From positions 1 to 5,311 of the forward strand of contig CAMLEQ010000291.1 in assembly GCA_946479015.1 (NCBI GenBank): DNA of 5,311 nt. Direction: 5' to 3'. The notes beneath the pieces are model-generated. The model was not told the origin of the DNA and ran no database searches. It saw only the letters and a program-made list of their open reading frames with translations. Numbering within the stretch: the stretch's first letter is position 1; the number at the start of each line of letters is the position of its first letter. The DNA is from an uncultured Gemmatimonadota bacterium. Its GTDB lineage: Bacteria; Gemmatimonadota; Gemmatimonadetes; Gemmatimonadales; Gemmatimonadaceae. This document shows, in pieces, positions 1-5,206 of this stretch. Position numbers and translations under genes: made by a program.

Positions 1-70
1 CTCCCTCCTCTGCCCGTCAGTTCCCCACACGCGACACGCGTCCTTTGGTGGTCTACCCACTAGGTCCTAT
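1..70. repeat. Partial copy of a palindromic repeat element (left end)
   Basis: These 70 bases are the reverse complement of 5157-5226 with no gaps: base i pairs with base 5227-i, and 56 of 70 pairs are Watson-Crick, with 5 more G-T. The best-kept blocks are 13-21, 24-32, 34-41 and 44-53. The first 20 bases are also an exact direct copy of 5292-5311. The inner boundary coincides with the stop codon of the phosphoribosyltransferase (67-69), so the element is the start of that gene's 3' untranslated region. It contains no ORF or transposase. It is best read as the outer part of a longer palindromic intergenic repeat that continues beyond the window edge. Whether it is a separate copy from the right-hand one or the same copy in a circular contig cannot be decided here. 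Confidence 0.85.
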
Positions 71-549
71 CCCCCCAGGAGCTCCCCATCCCACGGCAGC
101 ACGATCGTACTTTCCGTCTCCAGCGCCGAGAAATCCGGCTCGTACGGACCCGTGCGGAAGCCCACGGCGGTGCGGACGTCGGCGGCGCCGGCGTTGACGA
201 GGGCGGCCACCGCCATGCGCATCGTCTCCCCGGTATCGCACGTCTCATCGACCAGAAGCACGCGCTTGCCGCGCACCTCCTGCGGCGCGGCGCCGAGGAT
301 CGCGGGAGTGTCCCGCACCCGCTCGGCGTGATAGCGACGGCTCACCACCAGCGAGTGGAACTCGCGTCCGAGAATGGCGGCGATCACCGCGCCGGGGATC
401 ACTCCCGCGGTGGCGATCCCGACCACCACCTCCGGGTCGTAGGAGCGCGCCACCTTCAAGGCGAGGGCGCGCGACAGCTCGCCGAACAACGGCCAATCCA
501 CCTCGAAGACCCCGCGGGTCCGATCGATCGCCCTGCGCCGTGGCGTCAC
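67..549 (-). CDS. Phosphoribosyltransferase, probably purine-type (PRTase type I fold)
   Basis: The 160-residue protein has the hallmark PRPP-binding motif VLLVDETCDTGET at residues 97-109 (hydrophobic strand, two acidic residues, TGxT phosphate loop). It also has a pyrophosphate loop VGIATAGVIPGAV around 43-55, a flexible-loop SRRYH at 70-74, and a C-terminal IVLPWD (149-154). The last resembles the base-binding hood of xanthine-guanine and hypoxanthine PRTases such as Gpt (WxxxPWD). Family members transfer ribose-5-phosphate from PRPP to a base in cytosolic salvage; guanine/xanthine/hypoxanthine is inferred, and orotate is less likely. The GTG at 549 was chosen because AAGGGGGA lies 3-10 bases upstream and the PRTase fold begins shortly after. 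An open upstream extension to 789 is arginine-rich, unlike the family, and overlaps the divergent TPR gene. Length fits the 150-180 residue family. The stop codon lies in the left palindromic repeat. Confidence 0.9.
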   Translation of the reverse strand: MTPRRRAIDRTRGVFEVDWPLFGELSRALALKVARSYDPEVVVGIATAGVIPGAVIAAILGREFHSLVVSRRYHAERVRDTPAILGAAPQEVRGKRVLLVDETCDTGETMRMAVAALVNAGAADVRTAVGFRTGPYEPDFSALETESTIVLPWDGELLGG

Positions 550-552
550 GCG

Positions 553-560
553 TCCCCCTT
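553..560 (-). promoter_or_regulatory. Shine-Dalgarno deciding the GTG start of the phosphoribosyltransferase
   Basis: Read on the minus strand the sequence is AAGGGGGA followed by CGC and the GTG at 549. AGGGGG complements the anti-Shine-Dalgarno with about 4 bases of spacing. No comparable site precedes the other in-frame starts further upstream, which supports the 160-residue form. Confidence 0.6.
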
Positions 561-589
561 GCTCCCGATGTCCGCATCCCTGGTTCGAT

Positions 590-619
590 AAGCTACCGTC
601 GCGGCGGGATGGATGACAG
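590..619 (-). promoter_or_regulatory. Possible weak sigma70-type promoter for the phosphoribosyltransferase
   Basis: On the minus strand CTGTCA (614-619) is followed after 18 bases by TAGCTT (590-595). This gives 4/6 and 3/6 matches to TTGACA/TATAAT and leaves a leader of roughly 35 nt before GTG 549. The AT-richer GATAAGCTA stretch stands out in otherwise GC-rich DNA. The match is weak and the host consensus is unknown, so this is only a candidate. Confidence 0.25.
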
Positions 620-624
620 CGCGG

Positions 625-653
625 TTGCCGCACCGCGTGACCGACGGTAACTT
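625..653 (+). promoter_or_regulatory. Possible sigma70-type promoter for the TPR-ParA-lipoprotein operon
   Basis: TTGCCG (625-630) and TAACTT (648-653) are separated by exactly 17 bases, giving 4/6 and 3/6 matches to the -35 and -10 hexamers. A transcript starting near 660 would have a leader of about 80 nt before ATG 740. The divergent minus-strand candidate ends only 6 bases away (619 versus 625), so the two promoters would lie back to back and could share a control site in the 190-bp intergenic region. This is weak evidence, given as a candidate only. Confidence 0.3.
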
Positions 654-739
654 TGCCCGGAGTGAGCCCCGGCGCGCATCGTGCAAGACGTGCGCGCGTG
701 CTCCCGTCCTCCGATGTCCTCGACCCGAGCCGCGATCGC

Positions 740-1195
740 ATGTCCTGGTGGAGCCGCCTGACGGGTGGCAAGTCAGCGAACCCGCCCAAGCCACAGCGAC
801 TGGACTACCTGAGCGAGGCGCTGGCGCTCGAACGCCAGGGCGACTTCGACGCCGCCCTCACATCGTACCGGCTCGCGCTGCGCGATCAACCGAACGACCA
901 GCGCATCCTTCAGAACATGGCGATCGCGTACTCCAAGACGGGGCGGCTGGACGACGCGATCCGATGCTATCGCCGCGCGCTGGAGCTCGACCCGCAGCTC
1001 TCCGGAGCCCATTACGGTCTGGCGTTCCTCCTGCTGAAGCGCGGCGAGCCCGCGGGCGCGGAGCGGCATCTCATCGCCTTCCTCGCCAATCCGCCACGCA
1101 ACGCCGAGGCGGAGCGCTGGGTGCGGCACGCGCGGCAGACGCTCGAGCAGCTCCAGGATGGCGCTGGGGCCGATCCCGTCCCCGAGCCCGAATAG
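740..1195 (+). CDS. Three-TPR repeat protein encoded next to ParA
   Basis: This 151-residue protein has about three tetratricopeptide repeats: residues 21-54 (LxxLxxGDFDAALxxYRLAL), 55-88 (the clearest: NMAIAYSKTGRLDDAIRCYRRALELDP) and 89-122 (HYGLAFLLLKRGEPAGAERHL). An acidic Pro-rich tail (DPVPEPE) ends it. TPRs form a helical scaffold for protein-protein contacts, with no catalytic activity. The N-terminus MSWWSRLTGGK is short, hydrophobic then basic, and is not a signal peptide, so a cytosolic or membrane-peripheral place is likely. ATG 740 is preferred over the upstream in-frame TTG 653 and GTG 698, since the added residues are low-complexity Arg/Ala-rich. No good Shine-Dalgarno precedes it. 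Its stop is 3 bases before the ParA start, so it is probably co-translated with, and possibly a partner of, that ATPase. That partnership is inference from position only. Confidence 0.85.
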   Translation: MSWWSRLTGGKSANPPKPQRLDYLSEALALERQGDFDAALTSYRLALRDQPNDQRILQNMAIAYSKTGRLDDAIRCYRRALELDPQLSGAHYGLAFLLLKRGEPAGAERHLIAFLANPPRNAEAERWVRHARQTLEQLQDGAGADPVPEPE

Positions 1196-1198
1196 CGA

Positions 1199-1966
1199 GT
1201 GGGACAGGTCCTCGCCGTCGTCAGCCAGAAAGGCGGTGTCGGGAAGACCACGACCGCGGTGAACCTCGCGGCCGCCTTCGCGCGCCGTGGCCTCAAGACG
1301 CTGCTCGTGGATGTGGACCCGCAGGGCGCCGTGCGCTACGGCGTGGGGCTGCGCCGCGGCCACTCGCCGTACGGGATCTCCGACTACCTGAGCGGGGAGA
1401 AGGGGCTGCGCGAAGTGATCCTTCCCACGGCGCTCCCCTGGCTGCGCGTCGTGCTCGCCGGCACGGTGAGCACCCTCACCAGCCATGCGGGGTATCAGCA
1501 TCGGATCGAGGAGAGCGATCTCCTCAAGGAGATGCTGGCGCTCGCCCGCGAGCGCACGCACGTGACGATCGTGGACACGCCCCCCGGCCTCGGTCCGGTG
1601 GTGCAGCGCGTGCTCGAGGCCAGCCAGCACGTGATCGTGCCGCTCCAGTGCGAGCCGCTCGCGCTGCAGACCACGCCGCAGATCCTGCGCGGGATCCAGG
1701 ACGTGGTGGCGATGAACGAGGATCTCACGCTCGATGGCCTGGTGCTCACGATGTTCGATCCCGCGAGCGAAGCGTGCTGCCGCGTGTCGGACTACGTGCG
1801 GCAGCACCTGCCGAGGAACATGGTGTTCGACATCGTGGTGCCGCGCTCCGGCGCGGCCTCCGAGGCGTTCGCGGCCGGACAGCCGGTGGTCCTGCGCACC
1901 CCAGCCGATCCGGCGGCGCAGGCCTACGTCAACCTCGCCACCGTCCTCTCACAGCGCTTCGAGTGA
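1199..1966 (+). CDS. Orphan ParA/Soj-family P-loop ATPase
   Basis: The 255-residue protein is a full-length ParA/MinD-superfamily ATPase. It has a deviant Walker A KGGVGKTT at 11-18 with signature Lys11, a switch I DVDPQG at 38-43, and a Walker B TIVDTPPG at 123-130. The switch-flanking VPLQCEPLALQ (147-157) and the C-terminal VPRxxxxSEAFAAGQPV (214-230) follow. ATP-driven dimerisation of this family positions DNA or protein cargo. No parB or parS-like gene follows, so it is orphan here. At the places where Soj carries DARTNL and NVRLSEAP (two arginines implicated in DNA binding), this protein has DPASEA (187-192) and SGAASEAF, with Ala at 189 and about 219. The start is GTG 1199, 3 bases after the TPR stop with almost no Shine-Dalgarno, suggesting coupling. 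The stop overlaps the next start (TGATG). Family assignment is secure; a chromosome-segregation role is doubtful. Confidence 0.93.
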   Translation: MGQVLAVVSQKGGVGKTTTAVNLAAAFARRGLKTLLVDVDPQGAVRYGVGLRRGHSPYGISDYLSGEKGLREVILPTALPWLRVVLAGTVSTLTSHAGYQHRIEESDLLKEMLALARERTHVTIVDTPPGLGPVVQRVLEASQHVIVPLQCEPLALQTTPQILRGIQDVVAMNEDLTLDGLVLTMFDPASEACCRVSDYVRQHLPRNMVFDIVVPRSGAASEAFAAGQPVVLRTPADPAAQAYVNLATVLSQRFE

Positions 1967-2736
1967 TGCGCCCGCACGCGCGCCTCGGCCTCTTCGCCAC
2001 CGCGCTCGCCGGCGCGCTCGCCTGCACCAAGGTGAGCACCGACGCGAGCGCGCCGGTGGCCATCGAGCTGCGCCCCCCGCCGCTCCCCTCGGTGCTGGTG
2101 GGGGACGTGATGCGCGACTCGCTCGGCGACACGGCGCGGCTTCAGGCGGTGGTGTTCAACGCCAAGACCGACACCATCCCCGACGCGCCCGTGACCTTCC
2201 TGGCACTCGACACCACGGGGAAGATCACGGTGGACCAGGCCACCGGCATCGTGTTCGGGCGCGACACCGGCAACGCCGCGGTGGTCGCCGTCATCAGCGG
2301 GCTCCAGTCACCGCTGGACACGATCACGGTGGTCGACACCCCGACCACCTTCCTCCCCGTGGACGTCCCCCCCGAGACGCTCCGCGTCTCCTTCACCGGA
2401 CGCGACACGCTGCAACCGCTGCGCGTCCGCCTGCTGCACATCTCCGGGACGGACACGGTGCCCGTGCGGCGCTGGGCCGTTCGCTACACGTTCCTGCACC
2501 CGGCGGGCTTCGACAACGCCGATTCCCTCAAGCCGCAGCTCGTGAATGCCGCCCGGCGCCCGGCGCTGCTGGACACCACCGACGCCACCGGCTCCACCTC
2601 GCGGTCGCTCCGCATCGCGGCGCTCGCGCAGGCGTTCGCGGACAGCGTGGTGGTGGAGGCGACGCCGGTGGGGCCCCCCGGTACCCCGGTCGCCGGGCAG
2701 ACGATCCGGTTCGCGTTGTACGTCGTAATCCAGTAG
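1966..2736 (+). CDS. Predicted lipoprotein with Ig-like (Big-type) beta domain
   Basis: The ATG shares its A with the ParA stop codon (TGATG). The 256-residue product starts MRPHARLGLFATALAGALAC: a basic n-region, a hydrophobic core and a relaxed lipobox ALAC with Cys20 as likely lipidation site (Ala at -3 is atypical but permitted). The mature part is Thr/Asp/Val-rich and beta-like. Residues 56-123 (TARLQAVVFNAKTDTIPDAPVTFLALD, then GxVFGRDTGNAAVVAV) resemble the bacterial Ig-like repeats of surface proteins, and 138-254 may be a second related domain ending VAGQTIRFALYVVIQ. An envelope structural or adhesive role is inferred; no catalytic motif is seen. It is third in the TPR-ParA operon. 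The function is unknown, and the exact family should be treated as tentative. Confidence 0.8.
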   Translation: MRPHARLGLFATALAGALACTKVSTDASAPVAIELRPPPLPSVLVGDVMRDSLGDTARLQAVVFNAKTDTIPDAPVTFLALDTTGKITVDQATGIVFGRDTGNAAVVAVISGLQSPLDTITVVDTPTTFLPVDVPPETLRVSFTGRDTLQPLRVRLLHISGTDTVPVRRWAVRYTFLHPAGFDNADSLKPQLVNAARRPALLDTTDATGSTSRSLRIAALAQAFADSVVVEATPVGPPGTPVAGQTIRFALYVVIQ

Positions 2737-2749
2737 ACTTCCGGAAGTC
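2736..2749. promoter_or_regulatory. Perfect 14-bp palindrome, candidate operator or small hairpin
   Basis: GACTTCCGGAAGTC is its own reverse complement. It begins on the last base of the lipoprotein stop codon (TAG 2734-2736) and ends 8 bases before the Shine-Dalgarno of the acyl-CoA synthetase. Without a loop it is a better fit to a dimeric-regulator site than to an intrinsic terminator, and no T-tract follows. It does not match the E. coli FadR operator as I recall it. A regulatory role is inferred from symmetry and position. Confidence 0.35.
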
Positions 2750-2757
2750 CCCTCGCT

Positions 2758-2765
2758 GGAGGAGG
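2758..2765 (+). promoter_or_regulatory. Strong Shine-Dalgarno of the acyl-CoA synthetase
   Basis: GGAGGAGG ends 2 bases before ATG 2768. The GGAGGA register gives 4 bases of spacing. It is by far the strongest ribosome site in the window and fixes the start at 2768. Its strength contrasts with the coupled genes upstream and suggests that the synthetase is translated independently and more efficiently. Confidence 0.75.
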
Positions 2766-2767
2766 CC

Positions 2768-4630
2768 ATGGCCGTCACGGCGGTTCCGCAGCGTCTCACG
2801 GATGACGGGGCGCATCTCTCCCCCTCCACTCTCACCCAGCTCTTCTTCGAGGCGGTGCAGCGGCACGACCGTCCCGATGCGCTCCAGGTGAAGGTGGGTG
2901 GGAGCTACCACCCGATCTCGCACCGCACGCTGCTCCAGCGCGTCCGCCGCACCGGGCTCGGCCTCCGCGCGCTCGGGATCCCTCGGGGAGCGCGCGTGGC
3001 CATCCTCTCCGAGAACCGTCCCGAGTGGGCGATCGCCGACTACGCCTGCCTCACCGCCGGGTACGTCGACGTCCCGATCTACCCCACCCTCCCCGCGGAG
3101 CAGATGACGTACGTGCTCCGCGACTCCGGCGCGGTGGCGGTGTTCGTGTCCACGCAGGAGCAGGCCAACAAGATCGCGTCGATCCGCGGCGAGCTCCCCG
3201 CGCTCACCTGGGTGATCGGGTTCACGGGGGAGGTCACGGACGGCATGGACCTCACGCTCGCCGCGCTGGAGGCGAAAGGCGCGGCCACGGAGACCCCGGA
3301 AGTCGCCGAACGCTATCGCGAGGAGGCGCTGCGGACGCGCCCCGGCGACCTGGCGACGATCATCTACACCTCGGGGACCACCGGCGAGCCGAAGGGCGCC
3401 AAGCTCACCCATGGGAACATCGCGTCGAACGTGGCGGCGGTCACGGATGCCATCCCGTTCCTCCCCACCGACGTGTCGCTGAGCTTCCTCCCGCTGTCGC
3501 ACATCCTGGAGCGGATGTTCGACTTCCTCATGTTCACCGTCGGCGTGTCGATCGCGTACGCGGAGTCGGTGGACACGGTGGTCGCGAACTTCGGCGAGGT
3601 GCGCCCGTCGATCGTGGTGTCGGTGCCGCGCGTGTACGAGAAGATCTACGCCCGCGTGCTGGAGAACGCGCTGGCGAGCGGCGCGCTCAAGAAGCGGATC
3701 TTCTTCTGGGCGCGCGCCGTGGGCGAGCGCTGGGCGGACGCGACGCTCGCGGGCCGGTCCCCCGGCACGCTGCTCGCCATGCGCTACGCGCTCGCGCAGC
3801 GGCTGGTGTTCTCCAAGCTGAAGGCGCGCGTGGGAGGACGGATCCGGTACTTCGTGTCGGGGGGCGCGCCGCTGGCGACGGACATCAACAAGTTCTTCTT
3901 CGCCGCCGGGCTCCCGATCCTGGAGGGGTACGGCCTCACCGAGACGTCGCCGGTGATCGCCGTGAACACGCCGGGGCACATTCGCATGGGCACCGTGGGG
4001 CGCCCGATCCGCGGCGTGGAGGTGAGGATCGCGCCCGATGGCGAGATCCTCACCCGCGGGCCGAACGTGATGGAGGGCTACTTCAACAAGCCCGAGGCCA
4101 CGCGCGACGCGATCGACGCCGAGGGGTGGTTCCACACCGGGGACATCGGGGTGCTCGAGGACGGCTATCTGCGGATCACGGACCGGAAGAAGGACATCAT
4201 CGTGACCGCCGGCGGGAAGAACATCGCGCCGCAGCCGATCGAGAACCAGATCAAGACGAACAAGTACGTGAGCCAGGCGGTGATGATCGGCGACCGGCGC
4301 AAGTATCCGGTGGTGCTGGTGGTGCCGAACTTCGAGCAGATCGAGAAGTGGGCGAAGCTCAAGAACCTGCTCTACACCGACCGCCGGCAACTGCTGGCGC
4401 ACCCGATGGTGCAGGCGAAGATGAGCAAGGAGGTGCTCCAGAAGCTGCACGGGCTGGCGTCGTTCGAGACGCCGAAGAAGGTGGGGCTGCTGGAGCAGGA
4501 CTTCACGATCGAGAGCGGGGAGCTGACCCCGACGCTGAAGGTGCGGCGGCGCATCGTGGACCAGCGGTACCGGGCGCTCATCGACGCGCTGTACGCGGAC
4601 GAGGAGCCGGCGCCCCCGTCCCACCAATGA
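2768..4630 (+). CDS. Long-chain fatty-acid--CoA ligase (AMP-forming, FadD15/ACSL type)
   Basis: The 620-residue enzyme activates fatty acids with ATP to acyl-AMP and then to acyl-CoA, at the membrane-cytosol interface, feeding beta-oxidation or lipid synthesis. All core adenylate-forming motifs are present: the P-loop IIYTSGTTGEPKGAKLTH at 198-215, PLSHILERM at 242-250, GGAPL at 365-369, GYGLTETSP at 387-395, GWFHTGDIG at 453-461, the hinge DRKKDIIVTAGGKNIAP at 472-488, and the C-terminal catalytic lysine in LTPTLKVRR (Lys591). The N-terminal LFFEAVQRH...ALQVKVGGSYHPIS and SENRPEWAIADYACLTAGYVDVPIYPTLP (81-109) are typical of the ~600-residue long-chain class rather than the shorter acetyl- or medium-chain synthetases. 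It is complete, with no missing motif. The stop overlaps the next gene (ATGA). Chain length preference cannot be read from the sequence. Confidence 0.97.
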   Translation: MAVTAVPQRLTDDGAHLSPSTLTQLFFEAVQRHDRPDALQVKVGGSYHPISHRTLLQRVRRTGLGLRALGIPRGARVAILSENRPEWAIADYACLTAGYVDVPIYPTLPAEQMTYVLRDSGAVAVFVSTQEQANKIASIRGELPALTWVIGFTGEVTDGMDLTLAALEAKGAATETPEVAERYREEALRTRPGDLATIIYTSGTTGEPKGAKLTHGNIASNVAAVTDAIPFLPTDVSLSFLPLSHILERMFDFLMFTVGVSIAYAESVDTVVANFGEVRPSIVVSVPRVYEKIYARVLENALASGALKKRIFFWARAVGERWADATLAGRSPGTLLAMRYALAQRLVFSKLKARVGGRIRYFVSGGAPLATDINKFFFAAGLPILEGYGLTETSPVIAVNTPGHIRMGTVGRPIRGVEVRIAPDGEILTRGPNVMEGYFNKPEATRDAIDAEGWFHTGDIGVLEDGYLRITDRKKDIIVTAGGKNIAPQPIENQIKTNKYVSQAVMIGDRRKYPVVLVVPNFEQIEKWAKLKNLLYTDRRQLLAHPMVQAKMSKEVLQKLHGLASFETPKKVGLLEQDFTIESGELTPTLKVRRRIVDQRYRALIDALYADEEPAPPSHQ

Positions 4631-5157
4631 TCCGGCGCGCCGCCGCGGTCGCCCTTCTTCCCTTCCCGCTGGCGCTGGCCTGCGCCCGAGCGCCGCGTGC
4701 GGTGCCCGGTGGGTCGGCGCCGACTGCCGTCGCGGGAAGCGGCGCCGACACCCCCGCGCCCGCCCCCGCCCCTCGCGGCATCTTCGGCGAGTGGGTGCTG
4801 TTCACCGCTCCGGACTCCACCGCGTTCACCGGCGCCCGCCGCGTGGAGCTCTCGCTCCACTCGGGCACCTTCGCCATCACCGCGTACTATCCGGACGCTC
4901 CGACGCTCGTGGTGACCGGCGCCCTCGCCGGCGACTCGTCAGGCGGTGTGCTCGTGCTCACCCCCACCGCCGCGATGCGCGACGGCGCGCCGGCGACCGA
5001 CCGGCTCCCCCTCGTGCCCGGTCAGCCGATCACCATGGTCGCGAGCACCGCGGGGAACAGCCTCCTCTTCATCCCGCCCGACCGCGTCACGCGCGAACCG
5101 AGCTCGGTGTGGCACAGGTGCGAGAAGGCGGTGGAGGCTGGAGAGATCTGTAGGTAG
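4627..5157 (+). CDS. Small predicted lipoprotein of unknown function
   Basis: The ATG overlaps the synthetase stop (ATGA), so translation is probably coupled. The 176-residue product begins MIRRAAAVALLPFPLALAC: two arginines, a hydrophobic core and an ALAC lipobox with Cys19. The same relaxed lipobox is used by the other lipoprotein in this window. A Pro/Ala/Gly-rich linker (about 22-50, with APAPAPAP) leads to a compact beta-rich domain at 51-155 (GEWVLFTAPDSTAFTGARRVELSLHSGTFAITAYY, then VVTGAL and VLVLTP), which could be a small barrel or sandwich. A C-terminal WHRCEKAVEAGEIC adds two cysteines (165 and 175), possibly disulfide-bonded in the periplasm. I do not recognise the family. Pairing with an acyl-CoA synthetase suggests an envelope lipid role, but that is weak. 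Its TAG stop lies at the border of the right palindromic repeat. Confidence 0.75.
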   Translation: MIRRAAAVALLPFPLALACARAPRAVPGGSAPTAVAGSGADTPAPAPAPRGIFGEWVLFTAPDSTAFTGARRVELSLHSGTFAITAYYPDAPTLVVTGALAGDSSGGVLVLTPTAAMRDGAPATDRLPLVPGQPITMVASTAGNSLLFIPPDRVTREPSSVWHRCEKAVEAGEICR

Positions 5158-5164
5158 TAGGACA

Positions 5165-5181
5165 TGGTGGATGGACCACCA
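5165..5181 (+). other. Small hairpin near the element border
   Basis: TGGTGG (5165-5170) and CCACCA (5176-5181) pair around the 5-base loop ATGGA. The same place in the left copy, read on the minus strand, is TAGTGGGTAGACCACCA-like, with four of the five core pairs kept and one A-C mismatch. The stem is thus largely, not fully, conserved in both 3' untranslated regions. Confidence 0.45.
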
Positions 5182-5206
5182 AACAACGCGTGTGGCGTGT
5201 GGGAGA

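Noticed and set aside
550..789. 80-residue N-terminal extension of the phosphoribosyltransferase
   Set aside because: It lacks the family fold, overlaps the divergent TPR gene, and the GTG at 549 has a good Shine-Dalgarno.
773..1807. 344-codon minus-strand open frame opposite the TPR and ParA genes
   Set aside because: His/Arg/Leu-rich translation with no motif, on the reverse of two clear protein families.
613..1965. Open frame extending the Ig-like lipoprotein upstream to 613
   Set aside because: It overlaps the TPR and ParA genes in another frame; the signal peptide and lipobox begin at ATG 1966, so the upstream part is a shadow.
3025..4626. Open frame extending the second lipoprotein upstream to 3025
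   Set aside because: It lies in another frame of the synthetase, is Arg/Gly/Ala-rich, and the lipoprotein signal starts at ATG 4627.
2528..4627. A 699-codon minus-strand open frame antisense to the acyl-CoA synthetase
   Set aside because: It mirrors a strongly conserved enzyme, is Arg/His/Leu-rich and low-complexity, and has no recognisable domain. Such frames are a normal by-product of high GC.
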